DNA of 64,000 nucleotides from Streptomyces venezuelae (GTDB lineage Bacteria; Actinomycetota; Actinomycetes; Streptomycetales; Streptomycetaceae): NCBI RefSeq assembly GCF_008642275.1, contig NZ_CP029189.1, positions 2,154,001 to 2,218,000 of the forward strand, read 5' to 3'. Shown piece by piece: positions 25,973 to 34,430 of this stretch (position 1 is its first letter; each line of letters starts with the position of its first letter). The notes under the pieces were generated by a model. It saw only the letters and a program-made list of their open reading frames with translations, ran no database searches and was not told where the DNA came from. The position numbers and the translations under genes were made by a program.

Positions 25973-26464
25973 GTGGACGACAGCGGGAACCCGGACCACC
26001 GGGAACCGGGAACCGGGGAACCCGACGACCTTCGGCTGGTGCACCTCCTGCGCGCGGTGGCCGTCGACTTCGGCCTGCGCCAGGCCGACTTCGCGGCCCG
26101 CAACGGCATGCACCCCACCGACGTACGCGCCCTGATCTGCCTGCTCGACGCGGCCCGCGCGGACGAACCGGCCACCGCCGGGCTGCTCGGCGCCCGGCTC
26201 GGCCTCAACTCCGCCGGGACCACCGCCGTGATCGACCGGCTCGAACGGCTCGGCCACGTGGCACGGATCCGCGACGGCCACGACCGGCGCAGGATCCTGC
26301 TGCGCGTGGAGCCGGCGGCGATCCGGCTGGGCCGGGAGTTCTTCGGGCCGCTGATCGACGGGGTGCTCCAGGTGCTCGGCTCCTTCGACCCCGCCGAACG
26401 GGAGACCGTACGCCGCTTCCTGACGGCCACCCATGCCGTCTTCACCACGGAGCCGCGCCCGTGA
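25973..26464 (+). CDS. MarR-family transcriptional regulator
   Basis: This 163-residue protein has the MarR winged helix in the middle (LICLLDAARADEPATAGLLGARLGLNSAGTTAVIDRLERLGHVAR, then the wing RDGHDRRRILLRV). GTG 25973 follows a G-rich site. The gene ends inside the start codon of the MocR gene (GTGA overlap), so the two are translationally coupled. It probably binds the palindromes at 25922-25953. Confidence 0.9.
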   Translation: MDDSGNPDHREPGTGEPDDLRLVHLLRAVAVDFGLRQADFAARNGMHPTDVRALICLLDAARADEPATAGLLGARLGLNSAGTTAVIDRLERLGHVARIRDGHDRRRILLRVEPAAIRLGREFFGPLIDGVLQVLGSFDPAERETVRRFLTATHAVFTTEPRP

Positions 26465-27900
26465 CCACCTCCGGCCAGGGTCCCGGCGGCTGCGACCTGC
26501 ACCTGGAACTCCCCGCCGGGGGCGCCCGGCGGACCGCCCTCGCCCATGCCCTGCGCAGCGCGGTGCGCAGCGGCCGACTGGCCGGCGGGACCCTGCTGCC
26601 GCCGTACCGGACGCTGGCCGCCGACCTCGGGCTGGCCCGCAACGCCGTCGCCGACGCGTACGCCGAGCTGGTCGCCGAGGGCTGGTTCACGGCCCGGCAG
26701 GGTTCCGGCACCCGGGTCGCCGAGGGGGTCGCGACCACCGGCGCGCCGGTCGCCCCGGCCGGGCCCGCGCCCGACCGTCCCCGCCACGACCTGCTCCAGG
26801 GCAAGCCCGACCCCGCCTCCTTCCCGCGCGCCGCGTGGGCCGTCAGCGCCCGCCGGGCCCTGACCGGGGCGCCCACCGAGGCCTTCGGGCCGGGCGATCC
26901 GCAGGGCCGCCCCGAACTGCGGCGGGCCCTGGCCGGTTACCTGTCCCGGGCGCGGGGCGTGCGCTGCGGGCCCGAGAACATCGTGATCTGCTCCGGCTTC
27001 GCCAACGGACTGCGGCTCCTCGCGTCCCTGCGGCCCCGGGACTGGGCCGTCGAGGCGTACGGGCTCCCCTTCCACCACGGCATCCTGGAGGCCGCCGGGG
27101 TCCGCCCGCATCCCGTCGCGGTCGACGAGGACGGCGCCCGGACCGGCGAAATCCCCTCCCGGGCCCGTACGTTACTGCTCACTCCGGCGCACCAGTTCCC
27201 CACCGGGTGCGCCCTGCTGCCGGCCCGGCGGGCGGCGGCCGTGGAGTGGGCCCGCAGCGCCGGGGGCCTGATCGTGGAGGACGACTACGACGGAGAGTTC
27301 AGGTACGACCGCAAACCGGTCGGGGCGGTTCAGGGACTGGCCCCCGGGCACGTGGTCTACGCGGGTTCGCTCAGCAAGAGCCTCTCCCCCGCGCTCCGCC
27401 TGGGCTGGCTGGTCCTCCCGGACCCCCTGGTCGGGCAGGTGCTGGCGGCGAAGGGGCGGCGGGAGTCCTGGGCGAGCGCGCTGGACCAGCTGGCACTCGC
27501 CGACTTCATCGAGTGCGGGGCGTACGACCGGCACGTGCGGCGGATGCGCCTGCGCTACCGGCGCCGCCGCGACCAGCTGGTCTCCGTGCTGGCCGCACGC
27601 GTCCCGGAGGTCCGGGTCACGGGCATCTCGGCCGGGCTCCACGCCGTGGTGGAGCTCCCGCCGGGTCGCGAGGCCCGGGCGCTCTCGGCGGCCCGCGCCG
27701 CGGGGCTGGCCCTGGACGGCCTCTCCTCCTACCGGCACCCCGCCGACCGGACACCGCCCCGCGAGGGGCTGGTCGTCGGCTACGCGGCTCCCCCGGACTC
27801 GGCCTTCACCCAGGCCCTGGACGTCCTGGCGGAGGTGACCCGCCGGGCGGCGGGCGGTGAGCGGGCTTCTTCACAACGCCCCCACACGCCGTTCTCGTAG
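26461..27900 (+). CDS. MocR/PdxR-type regulator (GntR winged helix fused to aminotransferase domain)
   Basis: This 479-residue protein has a GntR winged helix at about residues 15-85 (LAADLGLARNAVADAYAELVAEGWF). A fold-type I aminotransferase domain follows, with the PLP Lys306 in YAGSLSKSLSPALRLGW and the Asp/Tyr of EDDYDGEFRY. MocR proteins commonly control PLP synthesis or amine metabolism. No pdxST or gabT lies nearby, so the target is unclear. The GTG start overlaps the marR stop by 4 bases. Confidence 0.9.
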   Translation: MTTSGQGPGGCDLHLELPAGGARRTALAHALRSAVRSGRLAGGTLLPPYRTLAADLGLARNAVADAYAELVAEGWFTARQGSGTRVAEGVATTGAPVAPAGPAPDRPRHDLLQGKPDPASFPRAAWAVSARRALTGAPTEAFGPGDPQGRPELRRALAGYLSRARGVRCGPENIVICSGFANGLRLLASLRPRDWAVEAYGLPFHHGILEAAGVRPHPVAVDEDGARTGEIPSRARTLLLTPAHQFPTGCALLPARRAAAVEWARSAGGLIVEDDYDGEFRYDRKPVGAVQGLAPGHVVYAGSLSKSLSPALRLGWLVLPDPLVGQVLAAKGRRESWASALDQLALADFIECGAYDRHVRRMRLRYRRRRDQLVSVLAARVPEVRVTGISAGLHAVVELPPGREARALSAARAAGLALDGLSSYRHPADRTPPREGLVVGYAAPPDSAFTQALDVLAEVTRRAAGGERASSQRPHTPFS

Positions 27901-27949
27901 GGTGGCCGGAGCACCGAAAGAGGACATACCGCACTTTAAGGACCCATCC

Positions 27950-28483
27950 GTGACCGAGCAGCAGCCGCAGGAAGCGAGCCTGACCACCCGCCCGTCCCAC
28001 CCGTCCCACCGGCACGCCGACTGGATGTTCGGCGGGGTCTACGGGACGGTCCTGGCCAGCGCCCTGATGGCCGCACTGAACCAGGAGGGCGAGGACTTCA
28101 CCCCCTTCTACGACGCGAGCTGGGTCCTGGTGACGGCGGCCACGGCCGGGCTCGCGCACGGCTACGCGCACCACATGGCCTCCCACCGGGAGGGGGCCGG
28201 GGGGCACCGCTGGCAGATCCTGGCCAGGGCCCTGTGGAACGAGTGGCCCCTGGTCGTGGCCACCCTTCCCACCGTCCTGCTGCTGACCGCCGCCGGGCTC
28301 GGCGACTGGGACGCCTACGAGGTGACGGCCGGCGGACTCGGCCTGAACACCGCCCTGCTGTTCGGCTGGGGCTCGCTCACGGCGCTCCGGGTCGGTCACC
28401 GGCTCGTGCGGGCCCTGCTGATCGGCCTGGCCGATGCCACCATCGGCCTCGCCATCATCGTGGCCAACGCCCTCATCAAGTAG
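27950..28483 (+). CDS. Small multi-pass membrane protein
   Basis: This 177-residue protein starts VTEQQPQEASL and has four hydrophobic segments (about 25-42, 60-78, 98-117 and 125-175 with two parts). It contains GLAHGYAHHMASH, a His-rich loop after the second segment. No named family is certain. GTG 27950 has AAGGA 7 bases upstream. Its stop overlaps the convergent oxidoreductase stop by 8 bases. Confidence 0.75.
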   Translation: MTEQQPQEASLTTRPSHPSHRHADWMFGGVYGTVLASALMAALNQEGEDFTPFYDASWVLVTAATAGLAHGYAHHMASHREGAGGHRWQILARALWNEWPLVVATLPTVLLLTAAGLGDWDAYEVTAGGLGLNTALLFGWGSLTALRVGHRLVRALLIGLADATIGLAIIVANALIK

Positions 28484-29447
28484 GGAGCTGCGCCTCAGCC
28501 TCGGCCAGGATCTCCGTCAGCCGGGCCCCGAACTCCGCCCCGCGCGGATCCGGAACCCCCGTGCGGGCCGCGGTGAGCAGCGCGTCCAGGGCGCGTCCGT
28601 AGGCACCCGGCACGTCGCTCCAGCCGGGCAGTTCGTGCACGCCCTCGGTGCCGCGCAGCTCCAGCCCCACCCCGGCGGCCGCGCGCGGCGCGCCCAGGCT
28701 GAGCACGGCGGTGCTGGCCGCGCCGGACGCGTGCCGCAGTGCCAGCTGGACCACGTCGGACGGGCCGCGGGTCGCGCTGATCGCGGTGACCTCGCCGAGG
28801 ACCGGGATCAGGACGGACAGCGCGTGCGGACCGACGTCCCACAGTCCGCCCTTGGCCTTGCGCCAGGGCGAGTCGGCGTAGGCGCTGGGCGTGCCGTCGG
28901 GCGGGAAGACGGCGCCGAGCCAGTGGGCCGCGGCCGTGAACCAGCCGGAGCGTGCGGCCTGTTCCTCGACCCAGCCCGCGGTGGGCTCGGCGAAGCGCAG
29001 GGTGAGGAAGACGACGGAGGCGACCTGGTGGCGCGTGACCGCTTCGGCGACGGCGCGGGCGTCCTCCACGGTGGTGGCGACGGGCTTGTCGAGGAGCAGG
29101 TGGCATCCGGCGGCGGCGGCGCGGACGGCCATGGGGGCCTGCACGTCGGGCGGCAGGGCGAAGGCCACGGCGTCACACTCGGCGAACAGCTCGTCGGGGT
29201 CTTCGTACACCTTCACGCCGTACTCGTGCGCCAGCCCGGCCGCGGCCTCGGGCCGGCGGCCCCACACGCCCGCGAAGTCCGAGCCGGCGTGCGCGGCGAG
29301 GGCGGGGGCGTGGGTGCGGTGCGCCCAGGGGCCGGTACCCAGCAGCCCGACCCGGGGGCGGCGGCCTGCGGGGGCCTGACCGGAGTCCCCTTCGGCGACA
29401 GGTGCGGCGGCAGGTCCTGCGGCGTTCACATCAGACGAAAGGCTCAC
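28476..29447 (-). CDS. Gfo/Idh/MocA-family oxidoreductase
   Basis: This protein of about 323 residues has a Rossmann motif after a disordered N-terminal tail (RVGLLGTGPWAHRTHAPAL). It also has the dinucleotide-domain end LLLDKPVATT (EKP-like) and the C-terminal alpha/beta domain with WDVGPHALSVLIPVLG. The substrate is likely a sugar or cyclitol but cannot be specified. The start is uncertain: GTG 29447 and GTG 29429 both precede the tail, and no ribosome site is clear. Confidence 0.85.
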   Translation of the reverse strand: MSLSSDVNAAGPAAAPVAEGDSGQAPAGRRPRVGLLGTGPWAHRTHAPALAAHAGSDFAGVWGRRPEAAAGLAHEYGVKVYEDPDELFAECDAVAFALPPDVQAPMAVRAAAAGCHLLLDKPVATTVEDARAVAEAVTRHQVASVVFLTLRFAEPTAGWVEEQAARSGWFTAAAHWLGAVFPPDGTPSAYADSPWRKAKGGLWDVGPHALSVLIPVLGEVTAISATRGPSDVVQLALRHASGAASTAVLSLGAPRAAAGVGLELRGTEGVHELPGWSDVPGAYGRALDALLTAARTGVPDPRGAEFGARLTEILAEAEAQLPT

Positions 29448-29524
29448 GCGGCCAGTCTGCCCCACCCGGACGGGCGTGCCGCCACCAACCCGCACAGCCC
29501 GCCCGACCTGCGGCGCAAACCTCG

Positions 29525-29562
29525 GTAACACGGGGTTCACACACGGGCAACGGAAGAGAAAT
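29525..29562 (+). promoter_or_regulatory. Tandem GlnR boxes upstream of glnII
   Basis: GTAAC-N6-TTCAC-N6-GCAAC-N6-GAAAT has the same a-b-a-b spacing as the glnA site, with a poorer first b-box. It lies 80-118 bases before the glnII start. A 7-bp hairpin (29577-29594) lies between the boxes and the gene. Confidence 0.75.
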
Positions 29563-29642
29563 CGCAGGCGGGCACGCTGCGGTCATCACCGCAGCGATGA
29601 AGCAGCGACCAGCAGCACCCGCAGAGTCTGAGGATGGGGCCC

Positions 29643-30662
29643 GTGAGCTACAAGGCTGAGTACATCTGGATCGACGGCACCGAGCCGACGGCGAAGCTTC
29701 GCTCCAAGACGAAGATCCTCGCGGACGGCGCCGAGCTGCCGATCTGGGGCTTCGACGGATCGAGCACGAACCAGGCCGAGGGCCACGCCTCCGACCGGGT
29801 GCTCAACCCGGTCTTCTCCTGCCCGGACCCGATCCGCGGCGGCGACGACGTCCTCGTCCTGTGCGAGGTCCTGAACATCGACATGACTCCGCACGAGTCG
29901 AACACCCGCGCGCTGCTGCGTCCGGTCGCCGAGAAGTTCGCGGGCCAGGAGCCGATCTTCGGCATCGAGCAGGAGTACACCTTCTTCGACGGCATCCGTC
30001 CGCTCGGCTTCCCGGTGGGCGGCTTCCCGGCCGCGCAGGGCGGCTACTACTGCGGTGTCGGCTCGGACGAGATCTTCGGCCGCGACATCGTCGAGAAGCA
30101 CCTGGACCACTGCCTCGCGGCGGGCCTGAGCATCTCCGGCATCAACGCCGAGGTCATGCCCGGCCAGTGGGAGTTCCAGGTCGGCCCCGTCGGTCCGCTG
30201 GAGGTCTCGGACCAGCTGTGGATCGCGCGCTGGCTGCTCTACCGCACCGCCGAGGACTTCAACGTCTCCGCGACGCTGAACCCGAAGCCGGTCAAGGGCG
30301 ACTGGAACGGTGCGGGCGCGCACACCAACTTCTCCACGAAGGCGATGCGCGAGGACTACCGCGCGATCATCTCCGCGTGCGAGGCGCTGGGCGAGGGCAG
30401 CAAGCCGCTCGACCACGTGAAGAACTACGGCGCCGGCATCGACGAGCGCCTGACGGGCCTGCACGAGACCGCCCCCTGGAACGAGTTCAGCTACGGGGTC
30501 TCGGACCGCGGCGCCTCGGTCCGCATCCCGTGGCAGGTGGAGAAGGACGGCAAGGGCTACATCGAGGACCGCCGTCCGAACGCGAACGTGGACCCGTACG
30601 TGGTGACCCGCCTCATCACGGACACCTGCTGCGCCGGCCTGGAGAAGGACGGCCTGGTCTGA
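29643..30662 (+). CDS. glnII: Glutamine synthetase type II
   Basis: This 339-residue eukaryotic-type glutamine synthetase is shorter than GlnA and lacks the adenylylation site, so it is regulated mainly at transcription. It begins VSYKAEYIWIDGTEPTAKLRSK and carries LPIWGFDGSSTNQA, FGIEQEYTFFDG and the ATP region KPVKGDWNGAGAHTNFSTKAMRE. GTG 29643 is chosen over ATG 29634 because the family N-terminus starts there. Streptomycetes typically keep both glnA and glnII under GlnR, and both genes here carry GlnR boxes. Confidence 0.96.
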   Translation: MSYKAEYIWIDGTEPTAKLRSKTKILADGAELPIWGFDGSSTNQAEGHASDRVLNPVFSCPDPIRGGDDVLVLCEVLNIDMTPHESNTRALLRPVAEKFAGQEPIFGIEQEYTFFDGIRPLGFPVGGFPAAQGGYYCGVGSDEIFGRDIVEKHLDHCLAAGLSISGINAEVMPGQWEFQVGPVGPLEVSDQLWIARWLLYRTAEDFNVSATLNPKPVKGDWNGAGAHTNFSTKAMREDYRAIISACEALGEGSKPLDHVKNYGAGIDERLTGLHETAPWNEFSYGVSDRGASVRIPWQVEKDGKGYIEDRRPNANVDPYVVTRLITDTCCAGLEKDGLV

Positions 30663-30675
30663 CGACCGGTCCGGT

Positions 30676-30716
30676 GACAGCGCCCGCCGCACCCTCCGGG
30701 GCCGGCGGGCGTTGTC
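30676..30716 (+). terminator. Terminator after glnII
   Basis: A 14-bp stem (30676-30689 with 30703-30716) has one G:U pair and a GC-rich loop. Confidence 0.75.
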
Positions 30717-30740
30717 AGTGGCGCGTGCGACGGTAGGGGC

Positions 30741-31070
30741 ATGTTGGCGATCAGGATCCAGACGGAGCGCGGCGAGTCCTACGAACGCCCCGCGCTCGGC
30801 GCGTTGTCCGAGCTCGTGGAGCGCATCGGCGCGGACGGCGACCGCTTCCTCGTCGTCGAGCGGATCGTCGAGGACCCGGACGTCTACATACAGGTCTGGC
30901 ACGACGAGGGCGGCGACTACCAGTTGGAGCACCGGGACGGGTCCGGCGACCGGCACTTCCAGGCGTACCTGCCCGCGGCGGGCGAGGTGGTGGAGGTCAT
31001 GGCGCGCTGGGCCCGCCAGGAGAAGGGCTGGGACGTCGGGCCGCGTTGGCGGCGACTCGACCTCCCCTGA
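30741..31070 (+). CDS. Small acidic hypothetical protein
   Basis: This 109-residue protein (MLAIRIQTERGESYERPALG) has alternating beta-strand-like segments (RFLVVERIVEDPDVYIQVWHDE) and an amphipathic C-terminal helix (VEVMARWARQEKGW). There is no signal or membrane segment. It is commonly found next to glnII in streptomycetes; I know no function. ATG 30741 follows AGGGG. Confidence 0.75.
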   Translation: MLAIRIQTERGESYERPALGALSELVERIGADGDRFLVVERIVEDPDVYIQVWHDEGGDYQLEHRDGSGDRHFQAYLPAAGEVVEVMARWARQEKGWDVGPRWRRLDLP

Positions 31071-31180
31071 GGGGTCTTTTGTCCAGGATTGATAGGGTCG
31101 TGAACTCGCAATGTGAGATGTCCATCCACAAGCTGAGACGGGGCCTGCCCCGGGGACATGACATCTGCTTGAATGGGGCC

Positions 31181-31400
31181 ATGGCCAGCCATTCGCACAC
31201 CTCGTCAGGTCGCAGCGACCTCGAGCCTTTCTGGCCGTCCCGTCAGGATCACGATTACGACCGGGAGTGTTGCCGCGCGAAGAACGCGCCGGCCCTCTAA
31301 AGCCTCCGGGATCACCCACCTGACCTTCTCCGAGGCCTTCGGTCTGCGCGGTATCGACATCGACGACGTACGCACGTCTCCTGCCGACCACTCCGCGTGA
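31181..31400 (+). CDS. Possible small protein with an internal +1 frameshift
   Basis: The first frame from ATG 31181 gives 39 residues (MASHSHTSSGRSDLEPFWPS to DYDRECCRAKNAPAL) and stops at TAA 31298-31300. One base later a second frame continues for 33 residues (KASGITHLTFSEAFGLRGID and DDVRTSPADHSA) to a TGA at 31398-31400, just before the winged-helix gene. Third-position GC is high in the first frame up to the stop and in the second frame after it, as if one gene switched frame at CTC-TAA-AGC. It may be a programmed shift, a sequence error, a decayed gene or two small ORFs. The gap around it (31071-31415) holds nothing else clear. Confidence 0.4.
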
Positions 31401-31415
31401 AAGAGCTGACCACTC

Positions 31416-32012
31416 ATGGCGAACACCCGCTCCCTCTCCTCCGCCGCCACCGCTGCGACCACTCCCCTGACCTATCCGCCCAGTCCGCGCCACCGTCTCC
31501 GGTCCGTCGACCGGGACGAGGTGTCCCGGGTCGTGGACTTCCTGCCTCCGGGCGCCACCTGGCTGCCCGCGCCCCAGCACACCCTGCCGACGCTGCCCGG
31601 CCAGCCGCCGATGGTCGGCTACCTGGTGCTCGTACCGGCCGACCAGCAGCCTCCGATCGCCTTCGCCCCGCAGGCGGTGGCCGCCGCGGTCCCGCCGGCC
31701 CCGGCCGCCCCGGCTCCGGCCGGCCCCGGCGACGGCCTGGTCCGGATCGACTCGGCGCGGCGCACCGCCGAGGTCGGCGGCCGGCCGCTCGACCTGACGT
31801 ACCTGGAGTTCGAGCTGCTGGCCCACCTGGTGCAGCACCCGCACCGGGTGCACAGCCGGGACCAGCTGGTCACCACGGTCTGGGGCTACGGGCACGTCGG
31901 CGACGGCCGGACCGTGGACGTCCACATCGCCCGTCTGCGCCGCAAGCTGGGCGCCTCCCACCGTGCCACGATCCAGACGGTGCGCCGGGTCGGCTACAAG
32001 TACGCACCCTGA
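31416..32012 (+). CDS. Stand-alone OmpR/PhoB-type winged-helix protein
   Basis: This 198-residue protein has a long Pro/Ala-rich N-terminal region (about 1-105) and a C-terminal OmpR-type DNA-binding domain (LTYLEFELLAHLVQHPHRVHSRDQLVTTVWG, then DVHIARLRRKLG and TVRRVGYKY). There is no receiver domain and no kinase nearby, so it probably works as an orphan regulator. Such proteins are conserved near glnII in Streptomyces. A perfect 17-bp terminator follows. Confidence 0.88.
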   Translation: MANTRSLSSAATAATTPLTYPPSPRHRLRSVDRDEVSRVVDFLPPGATWLPAPQHTLPTLPGQPPMVGYLVLVPADQQPPIAFAPQAVAAAVPPAPAAPAPAGPGDGLVRIDSARRTAEVGGRPLDLTYLEFELLAHLVQHPHRVHSRDQLVTTVWGYGHVGDGRTVDVHIARLRRKLGASHRATIQTVRRVGYKYAP

Positions 32013-32033
32013 GCTTCCGGTTGATCCGACGAC

Positions 32034-32070
32034 GGCGGGCCCGCACTCCCCGGGGGAGTGCGGGCCCGCC
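32034..32070. terminator. Bidirectional terminator
   Basis: A perfect 17-bp stem (32034-32050 with 32054-32070) has a 3-base loop. It lies between the convergent winged-helix and PepSY genes. Confidence 0.85.
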
Positions 32071-32108
32071 TCGTTCGTGACGGCGACCGGCCGGGCGCCA
32101 CCCGGCTG

Positions 32109-33551
32109 CTACGCGGCCGCGGCCCTGCGGCCCGCGACGACGCCCAGCAGGACGTCGACCGCGAGGAAGACGACGAGGCTGATCCCGAGCAGCGGGACGA
32201 ACCAGCCGATCACGGCCGTCACCGCGGCCAGCGGCAGCAGCACGGTCACCGGGAGCTTGCGCCAGGCACCGCGCGGCTGCGCACGGCCGACGGACAGCTT
32301 GCGGTCCTTCGTCGGCCGGCGCAGCCACCACATGCGGTAGCCCCAGAAGACGAGGAACATCACGGCGACGGCGAGCGCGGCCAGCGCGATCTGGTTGGCG
32401 AGACCGAAGGTCGTGCCCATGTGGAGGTCGATGCCGAAGCGGGTCATCTGGGCGAGGACCGGATAGTCGGCGAAGCGCAGTTCGTCCATGACGCGGGCGT
32501 CCGCGGGGTCGACGGCGACCGAGTCCAGGTGCACCGGCACCAGTTTGTCCTGCTCCTTGACGACGTAGCCCTTGCCCTTGGCGGGCAGGGTCACGCGGAG
32601 CGCCTCGGTGACGCCCGCGGCCCGGGCGGCGTCCACGGCCTTGTCGATGCCGACGTCGGTGGTGGGCGCGGGCGGCGGGGCCATCTGCGTGCCGTCGGGC
32701 ATGGTGTGCCCGGCGTGCTCGTCGGAACCGCCGTCCGCCCCGGCGCCGAGCTGCGCGGAGACGGCGGGGGTGGCCCCGCCGAGGCGGTCCTGGAGCTGCC
32801 CGATGTTCTCGCCGGCGTACTTCGACCAGGTCAGGCCGGTCGCGGAGAGCACGACGAGTCCGGCGACGGCCCACAGGCCGACGGCTCCGTGCCAGGACAG
32901 GGTGCGGCGCCGGCCGGTCGCCTTGCGGTCCGGGAGGACCAGCTGCGACCTGCGCTTGCGGCGGCGGCCCAGCCATAGGGCGAGTCCGCCGAGGGCGACG
33001 ACCCACATCCAGCTCGCGGCGAGCTCGCTGTAGTTCCGGCCGAACTCACCCAGTTGGAGGCTGGAGTGGAACTCGCTCAGCCAGGCCCGCAGCGGCAGCG
33101 CGTCGCCGACGGTGGCGAGCTGCCCGCGCACCTCGGCCGTGTACGGGTCGACGAAGACGGTGAGGGTCTCGCCCTCCGGAAGACCCGGGCTCTCCATGAT
33201 CACCCGGGTGGTGGCCTCGGCGTCGGGGGCCGGCCACACGGACACGACCTCGCCCGCGGGGGCGGCCCCCTTGGCCGCGTCGACCTGGGCGCTGAGCGGC
33301 AGGGCGCTCTCCCCGACGCGGGAGACGGTCAGCTCGTCGGAGTAGATGATCGCCTCGGCCTGCCAGGAGGCGGCGTAGAGCAGCCCGGTGGCGGCGGCGA
33401 GGAAGATCAGCGGGGCGACGAGCAGCCCCGCGTAGAAGTGCATGCGCAGGAGCAGCGGCCGTACGGCGGCCCAGCTGCCGCCGCGGTTCTTGGCCGTCGG
33501 GGCCGGTTCGGCGTCCGGGGTGCGGACGTCTTGAGCCTCGTCAAGAGACAT
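32109..33551 (-). CDS. PepSY-associated transmembrane protein
   Basis: This 480-residue protein has the PiuB-like architecture. The first membrane helix is near residues 35-60 (LRMHFYAGLLVAPLIFLAAATGLLYA), then come an extracellular PepSY region and a second helix pair (about 150-175 and 205-225). A second PepSY region is preceded by a His/Met-bearing linker (SDEHAGHTMPDGTQM), and helices follow at about 370-390 and 430-470. Proteins of this family often occur with iron or copper uptake genes. ATG 33551 is chosen with an AGGA site. It follows the Met/His-rich gene by 63 bases on the same strand. Confidence 0.85.
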   Translation of the reverse strand: MSLDEAQDVRTPDAEPAPTAKNRGGSWAAVRPLLLRMHFYAGLLVAPLIFLAAATGLLYAASWQAEAIIYSDELTVSRVGESALPLSAQVDAAKGAAPAGEVVSVWPAPDAEATTRVIMESPGLPEGETLTVFVDPYTAEVRGQLATVGDALPLRAWLSEFHSSLQLGEFGRNYSELAASWMWVVALGGLALWLGRRRKRRSQLVLPDRKATGRRRTLSWHGAVGLWAVAGLVVLSATGLTWSKYAGENIGQLQDRLGGATPAVSAQLGAGADGGSDEHAGHTMPDGTQMAPPPAPTTDVGIDKAVDAARAAGVTEALRVTLPAKGKGYVVKEQDKLVPVHLDSVAVDPADARVMDELRFADYPVLAQMTRFGIDLHMGTTFGLANQIALAALAVAVMFLVFWGYRMWWLRRPTKDRKLSVGRAQPRGAWRKLPVTVLLPLAAVTAVIGWFVPLLGISLVVFLAVDVLLGVVAGRRAAAA

Positions 33552-33614
33552 GGGGATCCTAGGGGTTGGTGAAGGCATGGGGACTCGGGCCCCAGGTCTC
33601 ACCGCTTCGCCAGG

Positions 33615-34367
33615 TCAGGCGTGGGCAGGCCGTCCGGGGGCCGTGGAACGCGGGAGCGGAGCGCGTCCGGGCGGCCCGCGGCGCACCACGGCATGGGCGT
33701 GCACGGCTCCGCGCAGGCGGCGCGGCCGTTCGTTCCGGGCGGGGAGGACGGGCGGCGCCGGAGGGGCGGCCACCCGGGCCCGGACCAGTGCGAGCGCGCG
33801 GGCGAGCGGCCGGGCCGCGTGCAGCGCGGCGGCGGCCAGGACGCGGGCCAGCCGGAAGACGGCTGCCTCGCCGCGGGCGAGCCAGGCGGCGCAGAGCAGC
33901 CCGGCGAGCACGTGGGCGGCGATCATCCCGGCTCCGCCGTGGCCGGCCATGCCGCTCATGCCGTTCATGCCCGCCATCCCGGCGGTGCCGGCCGTGTGGG
34001 CCATGTCGGCCACGTCCGCCATGCCGGGGGCTTCGGCGGCCATCGCGCCCGCGTCCGCGGTCGACCCGGGGTGGTGGCCGTGCGTCGGGAGGGGCGCGGC
34101 GAACGGCTTCGCGGCCACGCTTCCCGAGAAGACCAGGTGCAGTACGCCCTGTACGGAGAGCACCGCGGCGGTGATGCCCACGGGGCCCCGCCGCCGCCCG
34201 GCGGCGAGCCAGGCGAGCCCACAGGTCACCGCGAAGGCACCCAGAAGGCCGAACAGGGGGATGTCCGCTCCGGACATGACCGAGTGCCCCGTCGCGCCCA
34301 AAGCGACACACATCGCCGCGAACATCGCGGCTCGGGTGGCGCGCATCGGCGCGAATGATTCGAACAT
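33615..34367 (-). CDS. Met/His-rich membrane protein, possibly metal-related
   Basis: This 250-residue protein has four or five hydrophobic segments and an extracytoplasmic Met/His/Gly-rich loop (AEAPGMADVADMAH and MAGMNGMSGMAGHGGAG). The tail is basic and Pro-rich. Met/His-rich loops often bind Cu(I), and the cotranscribed PepSY protein has a His/Met linker too. ATG 34367 is the longest start; an internal ATG at 34346 is possible. Confidence 0.7.
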   Translation of the reverse strand: MFESFAPMRATRAAMFAAMCVALGATGHSVMSGADIPLFGLLGAFAVTCGLAWLAAGRRRGPVGITAAVLSVQGVLHLVFSGSVAAKPFAAPLPTHGHHPGSTADAGAMAAEAPGMADVADMAHTAGTAGMAGMNGMSGMAGHGGAGMIAAHVLAGLLCAAWLARGEAAVFRLARVLAAAALHAARPLARALALVRARVAAPPAPPVLPARNERPRRLRGAVHAHAVVRRGPPGRAPLPRSTAPGRPAHA

Positions 34368-34430
34368 GGCCGGGACATGTTCGCACGGGGCGCCGTGGTT
34401 CCCGCCAGGGGCTTATCCGATCATGAGCAG

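Noticed and set aside
31173..31300. 75-residue open frame from ATG 31173 as an unbroken small gene
   Set aside because: Its third positions are much poorer in G/C than those of the MASHSH frame over the same bases, so only its end (31301-31400) looks coding.
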